Assembly: GCA_023423495.1 (NCBI GenBank)
Contig: JAFAFM010000166.1
Location: 1-6,043, forward strand
Reading direction: 5' to 3'
DNA length: 6,043 nucleotides
From: Armatimonadota bacterium
Lineage (GTDB): Bacteria > Armatimonadota > Fimbriimonadia > Fimbriimonadales > Fimbriimonadaceae
Of this stretch, positions 1 through 5,791 are shown piece by piece. Numbering within the stretch: the first letter of the stretch is position 1; every line of letters starts with the position of its first letter. The position numbers and the translations under genes are program-made. Below the pieces are notes generated by a model. It searched no databases. It worked only from the letters and a program-made list of their open reading frames with translations, and was not told the origin of the DNA.

Positions 1-1
1 G

Positions 2-238
2 ACGATCGAGAGTGGAAATTGCACCTACTGGAGCCGCTCCCGCCAGAGCTTTTGGTTGAAGGGTGAGACCAGCGGGCACTTTCAACACGTTAAGCGCATT
101 TCAGTGGATTGCGATCAGGATTGCCTGCTTATTCAGGTGGAGCAGGTTGGCGCAGCCTGCCATGAAAACTACCGTTCTTGCTTCTTTCGAGATGTCACCG
201 AAGGTGGCCTCGTCGAGAACAGCACAAGGTTAGAGTAA
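2..238 (+). CDS. hisI: Phosphoribosyl-AMP cyclohydrolase, C-terminal part (5' end outside window)
   Basis: HisI is a cytoplasmic enzyme that hydrolyses the purine ring of phosphoribosyl-AMP to give ProFAR, the third step of histidine synthesis. The 78 visible residues carry the family core. There is an S-R-S-R-Q then W-x-K-G-E-T-S-G stretch at fragment residues 11-25. A DCDQD motif at 36-40 supplies the Mg-binding aspartates (D36, D38, D40). Three cysteines, C37, C53 and C60, have the 16- and 7-residue spacing of the zinc ligands. The reading frame is open from base 2, so the start lies upstream of the window. About 18 residues follow the last cysteine and then TAA, so there is no fused HisE (phosphoribosyl-ATP pyrophosphohydrolase) domain, unlike the enterobacterial HisIE. 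No other his gene follows, so this is either a lone hisI or the end of a his cluster. The identification is firm. Confidence 0.95.
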   Translation, partial: TIESGNCTYWSRSRQSFWLKGETSGHFQHVKRISVDCDQDCLLIQVEQVGAACHENYRSCFFRDVTEGGLVENSTRLE

Positions 239-240
239 AA

Positions 241-264
241 GCCCCGCCTGATGAGGGACGGGGC
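241..264 (+). terminator. GC-rich hairpin just after hisI, possible terminator
   Basis: GCCCCG (241-246) pairs perfectly with CGGGGC (259-264). A further CC/GG pair can extend the stem with a small GA bulge, leaving a TGATGA loop. It begins two bases after the hisI stop codon. No T-run follows on the plus strand, so it is not a textbook intrinsic terminator there. Read on the minus strand the hairpin is followed by TTTT, but no minus-strand gene leads into it. It could end or stabilise the hisI transcript. The fold is by eye only. Confidence 0.45.
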
Positions 265-282
265 ACATCTGGAGGAGAAATG

Positions 283-336
283 ATGTTGGTAATGTGCTCC
301 GCATTTCTTGTGCCAATCGGTCCCCTCAGCAAGTAG
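283..336 (+). CDS. Possible 17-18 codon small ORF with strong Shine-Dalgarno
   Basis: GGAGG at 271-275 lies 7 nt before the ATG at 283 and 4 nt before another in-frame ATG at 280. The product would be 17 or 18 residues (M-x-L-V-M-C-S-A-F-L-V-P-I-G-P-L-S-K), hydrophobic with one C-terminal lysine, ending at TAG 334-336. The Shine-Dalgarno is the best one seen in the window and serves no larger gene in frame. The stop codon is also the first half of the TAGAAT box proposed for the next gene. It could be a leader peptide, a tiny membrane peptide, a decayed start region or chance. There is no run of a single amino acid that would suggest attenuation. No homology can be judged at this length. Confidence 0.3.
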   Translation: MLVMCSAFLVPIGPLSK

Positions 337-339
337 AAT
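334..339 (+). promoter_or_regulatory. Probable -10 box of a leaderless promoter for the ThuA-like gene
   Basis: TAGAAT ends 7 nt before the ATG at 347. A sigma-70-type polymerase usually starts about 7 nt past the -10 box, so the mRNA would begin at or within a base of the start codon. No Shine-Dalgarno precedes this ATG, which agrees with leaderless translation. No good -35 match is visible at 17-18 nt. The same arrangement precedes two other genes in the window, at 1785 and 5071. Confidence 0.55.
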
Positions 340-346
340 TCCGCCG

Positions 347-1024
347 ATGTCGCGAAGATCCGCCTTGATCGTCTGGGGAGGCTGGGATGGCCACCAGCCC
401 AAAGAAGTTGCCCACCTGTTCGGGAAGATGCTTGAAAAGGAGGGGTTTGATGTCGAGATAAGCGGATCACTGGATAGCTTTGCCGACGCCAACAACGTTT
501 TATCGAAGAGCTTGATTGTCCCGGTCGTGACGATGAGCGAAATCACTCCTGAGCAGTTCAACACCGTGGCCGTAGCCGTCCGAGATCACGGAGTTGGGAT
601 TGCCGGGTGCCATGGCGGCATGTGCGACTCCTTCCGCGCAAACACCGAATGGCAGTTTATGACCGGCTCGCAGTGGGTGGCTCACCCCGGTAACGACGGC
701 GTACGCTACACGATCCACATTAACCGTGAGAACCCACATGAGATAACGGCTGGTTTGCCAGACTTCGACGTGGTTAGCGAGCAGTACTACCTGCATGTCG
801 ACCCAGGTGTAAACGTGCTTGCCACGTGTGATTTTCCCACTCCCGGTGCAGACGGCCCACATGTGTCGAATCCGTGCCGGATGCCGCAGGTCTATACCAA
901 GATGTACGGCAAGGGCCGAGTTTTCTACAACGCGCTCGGACATCAAGTTGACGTACTTGAAGCTGAAGTGCCTCATGAGCTTATGCGGCGCGGTTTCCTG
1001 TGGGCCGCCAAGTCAGATGTCTAG
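347..1024 (+). CDS. ThuA-like (trehalose utilization family) domain protein
   Basis: This 225-residue protein looks like a single ThuA domain, a class I glutamine-amidotransferase-like alpha/beta fold. The family is named from rhizobial trehalose utilisation, and many members sit near sugar-oxidising or sugar-releasing enzymes; the biochemical role is mostly unproven. Visible features are a first strand and loop A-L-I-V-W-G-G-W-D-G-H (6-16), G-I-A-G-C-H-G-G at 84-91 where family members have G-x-H-x-G, S-E-Q-Y-Y-L-H-V at 144-151, and a C-terminal G-K-G-R-V-F-Y-N-A-L-G-H at 188-199, the most typical ThuA signature. There is no signal peptide or membrane segment, so it is probably cytoplasmic. 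The frame stays open upstream to a TTG at 308, but I chose ATG 347 because the homologous part begins there and TAGAAT sits just before it. Its last 12 bases overlap the opposing gene. No sugar gene is adjacent, so the substrate cannot be inferred. Confidence 0.85.
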   Translation: MSRRSALIVWGGWDGHQPKEVAHLFGKMLEKEGFDVEISGSLDSFADANNVLSKSLIVPVVTMSEITPEQFNTVAVAVRDHGVGIAGCHGGMCDSFRANTEWQFMTGSQWVAHPGNDGVRYTIHINRENPHEITAGLPDFDVVSEQYYLHVDPGVNVLATCDFPTPGADGPHVSNPCRMPQVYTKMYGKGRVFYNALGHQVDVLEAEVPHELMRRGFLWAAKSDV

Positions 1025-1738
1025 GGAGGGCTGAGGAATACCTCTGCGTTTTCTGGGCTGCTCGGTCCAGGTGCTTAATTCGCGTGAATATTCGAGCTCC
1101 AGCTTGCCGAGACAGTGGCCCAAGTACCAACGGACGTTATTCCGGCTTGGAATTTCGAATCGTGCGCACGCATTAAACCAGCGGGCTGAGAATGCACGCG
1201 TAATAATCGCCATTTCTCGGGCCAAGCGTTCCACGTGATCCGCCGACGCCTGACTGAAAATGGGCCGAAGCAATTCCCAATTCAAATTGGAATAGAACCG
1301 ATGGGCCAGATTGCAAAAGTCCGGCCCATCAAAGGATCGCCAAACCTCCCAGTGATTCGTAGGAATGAGCCCATCTTCCGCTCCCGCGATTTGAATAACG
1401 GTTTTGGCCGCAGCCGAAACTACAGGGTGGTCGGCCGGGCCAAGTGAGAGGATGGATTTCTCGAGATCCTCGTTAATTTCCAACTGATAACGGGAGTCGA
1501 ACGCTTCGGACGGATTCTCGGTACGGGTTACCAAGGGCAATGCTGCCCATGCAATGGTCGCATCGACTGCAATGGGGTCTCGCCCAAGCCGAAGAAGGAC
1601 GGCTAGGCGGTTTGCAATGCTTAAGTCCGAAAGCTCCCGCACATTCACCTGGTCTGCTCCGGCATGGGCTTCTGCGACCAAATCACTCCATCGGCGGGTC
1701 TTCGGGAACGGCCCCAGAGATCCTCTTGCCATACTCAT
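1013..1738 (-). CDS. Hypothetical protein, family not recognised
   Basis: I do not recognise this 241-residue protein. It is predicted soluble and largely helical, with no signal peptide or membrane segment. Helix-like stretches include S-I-A-N-R-L-A-V-L-L-R-L (40-51), H-P-V-V-S-A-A-A-K-T-V-I-Q-I-A (104-118) and a tract at about 166-195 with R-L-A-R-E-M-A-I-I-T-R-A-F. Tryptophans are frequent (17, 64, 130, 133, 154, 187, 204, 224). The C-terminus has a basic R-K-R-R patch (229-232). There is no obvious catalytic or metal-binding motif. A GGAG at 1744-1747 lies 5 nt before the ATG; a second ATG two codons in is an alternative start. I take it as real because the protein composition is natural, it has a ribosome-binding site, and it fills the gap between two well-supported genes with only a 12-bp overlap. 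It diverges from the Rieske gene, so shared regulation is possible, but function is unknown. Confidence 0.7.
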   Translation of the reverse strand: MSMARGSLGPFPKTRRWSDLVAEAHAGADQVNVRELSDLSIANRLAVLLRLGRDPIAVDATIAWAALPLVTRTENPSEAFDSRYQLEINEDLEKSILSLGPADHPVVSAAAKTVIQIAGAEDGLIPTNHWEVWRSFDGPDFCNLAHRFYSNLNWELLRPIFSQASADHVERLAREMAIITRAFSARWFNACARFEIPSRNNVRWYLGHCLGKLELEYSRELSTWTEQPRKRRGIPQPSLDI

Positions 1739-1743
1739 TTAGA

Positions 1744-1747
1744 CTCC
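1744..1747 (-). promoter_or_regulatory. Shine-Dalgarno of the hypothetical gene
   Basis: The minus strand reads GGAG 5 nt before the ATG at 1738. It supports that start and implies a 5' leader on this mRNA, in contrast to the divergent Rieske gene on the other strand. No convincing -10 box for the minus strand was seen in the 58-bp gap, so the promoter may lie inside the start of the Rieske gene. Confidence 0.5.
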
Positions 1748-1784
1748 AACAGCCGTCCGGGTTCGAAAGTCTGTGGGACCGATG

Positions 1785-1790
1785 TAGAAT
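1785..1790 (+). promoter_or_regulatory. Probable -10 box of a leaderless promoter for the Rieske gene
   Basis: TAGAAT ends exactly 6 nt before the ATG at 1797, placing the expected transcription start on the A of the start codon. There is no Shine-Dalgarno between them. At the -35 position (17-nt spacer) is TTCGAA (1762-1767) rather than a TTGACA-like hexamer. Confidence 0.6.
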
Positions 1791-1796
1791 CTGGGC

Positions 1797-2885
1797 ATGC
1801 CTCAGATGGATGTCGATCACCGGATCGAGCAGGCCTCGACTCTCCCAAGTTCTTTTTACAAGGACAGGGAATGGTTTGATCGGAGCAAAGATGCAGTCTT
1901 CGCGAGAAGCTGGCAGTGGATTGGGCATGCCGACCAAGCGAAAGTGGCGGGCGCGGTGTATCCTTTCACGCTCTTGGAGGGATGTCTGGACGAGCCCCTG
2001 GTCCTGACTCGGGATAGCAACGATCAAGTCCACCTTTTGAGCAATGTCTGCACCCACCGGGGCATGACGGTTTGCGAGGGCATCGGTAACGAACGGTTCC
2101 TTCGATGCCGATATCACGGACGGAGATTTGGCTTGGACGGTCGCTTTCAGCACATGCCTGAGTTCCAAGATGTCGTGGGCTTCCCAACAGAGGCAGACAA
2201 CTTGGCAATGGTTCCTTTTGGGACTTGGGGGCCCTTCCTTTTTGCATCCCTTAACCCGGCGAAGCCAATACACGAGTGGTTTCGGCCAATGTTGGAGAGG
2301 TTGTCTTGGCTGCCCCTCAGTGACTTCCACTTCGCTCAGGAGGGTACGCGCGATTATCTTGTTAAGGCGAACTGGGCGTTGTATGTCGACAATTACCTGG
2401 AGGGGTTCCACATACCCTTCATCCACGCGTCACTGAACGCCGCCATCGATTACGAGACTTACGCGTACGAATTATTCGATTGCGGCAACCTACAGCTTGC
2501 TGAGGCCAAAGATGGGGAAGACTGCTTCGACCTTCCCCCTTCGTCGCCGGATTACGGCCGCCGAATCGCGGCGTACTACTACTGGTTCTTTCCGAACCTA
2601 ATGTTAAATTTCTACCCGTGGGGGCTGAGCATTAATGTGATCAAGCCGCTCGGCCCGAATGTGACGCGAGTCAGCTTTATCCGTTATGTATGGCAGCCCG
2701 ATCGACTCGGGCAAGGTGCAGGCGCGGAACTGGACCGAGTTGAGCGTGAGGATGAGCAGGTCGTTGAATTGGTACAAAAGGGCGTCCAATCACGGTTCTA
2801 CGACCGGGGCCGCTTTTCTCCCAAGCGAGAAATCGGCACCCACCAGTTCCACGTCCTGCTCAGCCAATACCTGACGGGTGGGTAA
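1797..2885 (+). CDS. Rieske non-heme iron oxygenase, alpha subunit (ring-hydroxylating / CntA-like type)
   Basis: These enzymes use a Rieske [2Fe-2S] cluster to feed electrons to a mononuclear iron that activates O2 for hydroxylation or demethylation of a small organic substrate. The protein has 362 residues, slightly short of the usual alpha-subunit length. The Rieske ligands are C85-x-H87 and C104-x-x-H107, with 16 residues between the pairs. The usual tryptophan after the second His-Gly is replaced by arginine (C-R-Y-H-G-R-R). The catalytic segment V-D-N-Y-L-E-G-F-H-I-P-F-I-H (197-210) gives H205 and H210 as iron ligands; D319 in R-E-D-E is the likely third ligand. The bridging residue three before the first histidine is Glu202, where aromatic dioxygenases have Asp; CntA carnitine monooxygenase also has Glu. 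No reductase, ferredoxin or beta subunit is in the window, so the redox partner is elsewhere. The substrate is unknown: quaternary amines and aromatic or other acids are both possible. The start is set by the TAGAAT box. Confidence 0.9.
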   Translation: MPQMDVDHRIEQASTLPSSFYKDREWFDRSKDAVFARSWQWIGHADQAKVAGAVYPFTLLEGCLDEPLVLTRDSNDQVHLLSNVCTHRGMTVCEGIGNERFLRCRYHGRRFGLDGRFQHMPEFQDVVGFPTEADNLAMVPFGTWGPFLFASLNPAKPIHEWFRPMLERLSWLPLSDFHFAQEGTRDYLVKANWALYVDNYLEGFHIPFIHASLNAAIDYETYAYELFDCGNLQLAEAKDGEDCFDLPPSSPDYGRRIAAYYYWFFPNLMLNFYPWGLSINVIKPLGPNVTRVSFIRYVWQPDRLGQGAGAELDRVEREDEQVVELVQKGVQSRFYDRGRFSPKREIGTHQFHVLLSQYLTGG

Positions 2886-2899
2886 AGCCCAATACCAGG

Positions 2900-5059
2900 C
2901 TATTTCCGCCGGGCGACTTCCCGGCGGTAAACCCGCTTATTCCAGGCGACCTGCGCTCCGTTCTTGCGGTTCAGCACCAAATGGTCCACGAAGAATTCGA
3001 CCATCCGGGAGAAATTAACTCCCGTGTGACCCAGATCCGTTCCCACGGCCATCTCGTATGACTTGCCCGCGCGATCCAATGCCCGCGTGAATTGGTAGGT
3101 GTTGGACGGGTGGACATTATTATCCGCCGACCCAAAGTAGAGGAGCAGTTTGCCCTTCATGTCCTTCGCATACTGCATCGCGCTGCCCGCTTCATAGCCG
3201 GTCTTGTTCTCGCCATCCCATGGGAGGCCCATGTAGCGCTCCGTGTAGATGGTGTCGTAGTTCAACCAGTCCGTGACAGAACTGCTTGCACAAGCGGCTC
3301 TAAAGGTTTCGGGATGCCGAACAAGGGCCATGACACTCGCATAGCCGCCATAGCTGGTGCCATAAATTCCGACATTCTCGCCGTCGACGTAAGCGCGCTT
3401 AGCCAATTCTTTGACACCTGCGGCCTGATCGTCAATCTCGACTATTCCAAGCTTTCCGTAGACCGCGTCCTTAAAAGCCTTGCCGCGGCCACTTTGGCCC
3501 CGACCCTCGATCGATGCGACGAGGAAGCCGAATTCAGTGATGGCGTCAGGCAAGTCGAAGTTTTCAACACCTCCGCCCGATTCCGGTCCAGCGTACACAC
3601 TGACTAACAGTGGGTACTTCCTCGCAGGGTCGAAGTCGCTCGGGAAATTCAGCGTTCCCCAGCATTGCGTCTTGCCGTCTGCGGCGGTGAAGGTAAAGCG
3701 CTCGGAGCGTTTGAGGCCAATCTCGTTGTACTTGGTCAAATCGCTCTTGGCCAGCTCGACAATCTCTTTGCCATTCTCGTCGCAAAGGCGCGTGACGGCG
3801 GGTTCATTAGTTCTGGTGATCGTGTCGAGAAAGTACTTGCCATCCGGCGACACGTTAACCACGTGATGAAACTTGGGGTCGGTGAGGCGCGTGTCGCCCT
3901 TACCATCCAAGCCAACCCGGTGAAGCTGCATGAGATAAGGATTCTCACCCGACCGCGCGGTGTACCAGACAGTTCCGCTCTTGGGGTCGACCTTGGTCAC
4001 TCCGCCAAGGTCAAATAGGTTTTGTGTGAGCGTCGCGAGAAGCTTGCCGCTCAGATCGTACAGATACAAGTTTCGGAAACCGTTCCGCTCTGAAGTCCAG
4101 AGGAATCGCTTCGGTCCCGGGCGCTCTTCGTCCAAGTATTGAATGGCCGGATGGTTCTCCACCCAGCTTTGCTTCCACTCCTCACGAATGATGGTGCGGC
4201 ATTTGCCGGTCGATGGATCCGCAGCGCAGAACTCCATCACGTTCTGTTTGCGATTCGTGCGGTTGAACAGGAGTTCCTTACCGTCAGGACTCCAGCGGAC
4301 GTCGTACACATAGTGTCCAATATCCGAAACGCCGGAGTCGAAGCTGGTGTCGACCGTGATGGTCATCTTTGAATCCAGGTTGTAAACAAACAAGGTTACA
4401 GCGGGATTCGGGGCACCTGCCTTGGGATACGCTTCGATATCCATAATCGACTGGACCTTGCCCTGGTCCATTGCCAAGAAGTAATCGGGAACCTTGGATT
4501 CGTCGAACTTGTAAAACGCCAAATTCTTGCCGTCCTGAGAGAACCACATCGCTTCACGAACGTTGAGCTCTTCGCCGTAAACCCAACTGGCGATGCCGTA
4601 CTTGGTGCGGTCCTTGGCATTGCCATCGGTTGTGATGGCGACCTCACCAGTGCCATCTGCGGCGCTTACGTACACATTGCGGTCACGGTGGAACGCCTTT
4701 AGCTTGTTGTCTTCGGTAAACACCGTGTCGAACTGGCGACCCCGCTCAGGATTCCTTCTTGGTCCGCGACGGCCGTTGTTTGAGTTGGATGTGGCCGCGG
4801 GGAGTTCGCCGCTCTCCACCTTTTTGGTTTTCAAATCAAAGGTGAAGGGCTTGCCATCGAAGCTATAGCCGAACCGCTGGCCGTCTTCCGCCCAGCGAAC
4901 GTTTTGCAGAACGCCTGGCTTGTAGGAGGTAGTGATTTGAGTTCGAAGACGGGTGTATCGGTCGTATCGCGGCATGGTGGGAAGTCGATCCTGGGCGAAG
5001 CTTACAGCGGATAGCGTGGGCAAGAGGATAGCTATCGCAAAGCGTGGGAAGCGAATCAT
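2900..5059 (-). CDS. Exported dipeptidyl peptidase IV-type serine peptidase (S9B)
   Basis: This 719-residue protein has the complete DPP IV layout: a signal peptide (about 1-22, hydrophobic core then S-F-A, likely cut before Q23), an N-terminal beta-propeller (about 50-440) and a C-terminal alpha/beta-hydrolase domain (about 455-700). The catalytic triad is Ser569 in G-T-S-Y-G-G-Y, Asp646 in G-S-A-D-N-N-V-H and His678 in D-L-G-H-T-G. The oxyanion tyrosine is Y489 in V-Y-A-G-P. The propeller keeps W-V-Y-G-E-E (159-164), whose E163 and E164 match the pair that binds the free N-terminus of the substrate, followed by the typical F-D-E-S-K-V-P. Y601 and Y605 before E-R-Y-M-G-L-P and N648 complete the proline pocket. 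It should release Xaa-Pro (or Xaa-Ala) dipeptides, or possibly tripeptides as in prolyl tripeptidyl peptidases, outside the cytoplasmic membrane. An Arg-rich Asn/Gly insert (91-108) and a basic C-terminal tail stand out. No lipobox is seen. The likely role is peptide scavenging. Confidence 0.93.
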   Translation of the reverse strand: MIRFPRFAIAILLPTLSAVSFAQDRLPTMPRYDRYTRLRTQITTSYKPGVLQNVRWAEDGQRFGYSFDGKPFTFDLKTKKVESGELPAATSNSNNGRRGPRRNPERGRQFDTVFTEDNKLKAFHRDRNVYVSAADGTGEVAITTDGNAKDRTKYGIASWVYGEELNVREAMWFSQDGKNLAFYKFDESKVPDYFLAMDQGKVQSIMDIEAYPKAGAPNPAVTLFVYNLDSKMTITVDTSFDSGVSDIGHYVYDVRWSPDGKELLFNRTNRKQNVMEFCAADPSTGKCRTIIREEWKQSWVENHPAIQYLDEERPGPKRFLWTSERNGFRNLYLYDLSGKLLATLTQNLFDLGGVTKVDPKSGTVWYTARSGENPYLMQLHRVGLDGKGDTRLTDPKFHHVVNVSPDGKYFLDTITRTNEPAVTRLCDENGKEIVELAKSDLTKYNEIGLKRSERFTFTAADGKTQCWGTLNFPSDFDPARKYPLLVSVYAGPESGGGVENFDLPDAITEFGFLVASIEGRGQSGRGKAFKDAVYGKLGIVEIDDQAAGVKELAKRAYVDGENVGIYGTSYGGYASVMALVRHPETFRAACASSSVTDWLNYDTIYTERYMGLPWDGENKTGYEAGSAMQYAKDMKGKLLLYFGSADNNVHPSNTYQFTRALDRAGKSYEMAVGTDLGHTGVNFSRMVEFFVDHLVLNRKNGAQVAWNKRVYRREVARRK
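2906..2927. terminator. Perfect 8-bp GC hairpin at the convergent gene ends
   Basis: CCGCCGGG (2906-2913) and CCCGGCGG (2920-2927) form a perfect 8-bp stem with a 6-nt loop. It lies 20 bp past the Rieske stop and covers the last codons of the opposing peptidase gene. Neither strand has a clear T-run after it, so the call rests on stem strength and position between convergent genes. It may act as a bidirectional terminator or 3'-end stabiliser, or be a by-product of arginine-rich codons. Confidence 0.4.
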
Positions 5060-5065
5060 AGTGAG

Positions 5066-5071
5066 ATTTTA
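5066..5071 (-). promoter_or_regulatory. Probable -10 box of a leaderless promoter for the peptidase gene
   Basis: On the minus strand TAAAAT ends exactly 6 nt before the ATG at 5059, with no Shine-Dalgarno in between. It falls in the 51-bp gap after the membrane-protein gene, so the peptidase is probably transcribed separately from the serC operon even though it is on the same strand. No clear -35 hexamer is visible at 17-18 nt. Confidence 0.55.
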
Positions 5072-5110
5072 CGTTCTATGCGCAGTCCCATGTTTCCTTT
5101 CGAACGTCAA

Positions 5111-5788
5111 TCACGCGTGACGCTTCGTTACGTGCACTAGAATCAGGCTCCAGGCAGCTTCGACAAAGAGGAATAGTACGAACTGCAAGTCGGACGGCAT
5201 TGCGTAGATTCCGCATAGGGCTGGAACCCAGTAAGCCCAGTTAACCACGAGAATTGGCCACAGTTGCTGGCTGAATGGACGCCTCCGCAGGTTCTCCCGA
5301 AGCGCGGCCAGATTGAAGCCGGACCTGAACCACAGCATCAAGAGCAGGAAGTAGGGACAGAAAATGAACGGCGAACCAAACAGCTGGTCGACCGCAACTT
5401 TGATCACTACGTTGCTTAGCGTGGGTTCAGTACCAAACAGAAGCCCTTGCCCTCGGTAAAACAGGTCGACGACGATTCCGTTAAACCCAAAGATGAGAGC
5501 GTTAAACGCAAGCTCTCGCCAGGGCAAGACCCTCGGGTCGCGAGTCAAACGCTTGAAGATTTCGGGAAGCGCCACGCCCGCGAGCGCGGTGCTCACAAAC
5601 ACAAAGGGCAACCCGCCCTGCAATTTGATCTTGGCTAAAGATGCCGACCACTGTTGGAATCCAGGCAGCGAGTAATACGCCAGGACGACCAGGAACACGC
5701 AGAACTGGATCGCCAAGAAGGGCCGAAGGTGGTCGCGAATCGCGCGCAAACCCGGCGCAATCGCAGATTCCTTCGGCTGGTTGCTCAA
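5111..5788 (-). CDS. Polytopic membrane protein resembling the Mpv17/PMP22 family
   Basis: This 225-residue protein has about five or six hydrophobic segments (near 24-42, 58-77, 94-110, 137-155, 175-195, 201-218). Its C-terminal half follows the order of the Mpv17/PMP22 family, best known from mitochondria and peroxisomes, where members are implicated in forming membrane channels. Visible matches are a D-L-F-Y (108-111) where the family has W-Y then L-D, K-V-A-V-D-Q-L-F-G-S-P (130-140) matching its K-x-x-x-D-Q-x-x-x-x-P, N-W-A-Y-W-V-P (183-189) followed by P198 like its W-P...P turn, and W213 in the last helix. The Q and N-F usually found after W-P are not kept. The start must be TTG at 5788 (or TTG at codon 14), because the first internal ATG is near residue 197. 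It follows the serC stop by one codon, so translational coupling is likely. Function in bacteria is unknown. The membrane-protein call is firm; the family call is moderate. Confidence 0.75.
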   Translation of the reverse strand: MSNQPKESAIAPGLRAIRDHLRPFLAIQFCVFLVVLAYYSLPGFQQWSASLAKIKLQGGLPFVFVSTALAGVALPEIFKRLTRDPRVLPWRELAFNALIFGFNGIVVDLFYRGQGLLFGTEPTLSNVVIKVAVDQLFGSPFIFCPYFLLLMLWFRSGFNLAALRENLRRRPFSQQLWPILVVNWAYWVPALCGIYAMPSDLQFVLFLFVEAAWSLILVHVTKRHA

Positions 5789-5791
5789 GAG

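Noticed and set aside
308..346. N-terminal extension of the ThuA-like protein from TTG 308
   Set aside because: The extra 13 residues do not look like the family, have no Shine-Dalgarno, and would place the start upstream of the TAGAAT box.
500..976. A 158-codon minus-strand open frame
   Set aside because: It is antisense to the ThuA-like gene, whose signature motifs support the plus strand.
1540..2007. A 155-codon plus-strand open frame bridging the divergent gap
   Set aside because: It overlaps both the hypothetical gene and the Rieske start in other frames, has low-quality composition and no ribosome-binding site.
1683..2426. A 247-codon open frame on the minus strand
   Set aside because: It lies antisense to the Rieske gene, which has clear cluster and iron-ligand motifs, and it also overlaps the start of the hypothetical gene. 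Its translation shows no recognisable motif.
3092..3607. A 171-codon plus-strand open frame
   Set aside because: It is antisense to the peptidase catalytic domain, which carries the complete catalytic triad.
5111..5120. Perfect 10-bp palindrome TCACGCGTGA at the end of the membrane-protein gene
   Set aside because: It includes the stop codon and is short. It has no second copy in the window and no promoter beside it, so chance is sufficient.
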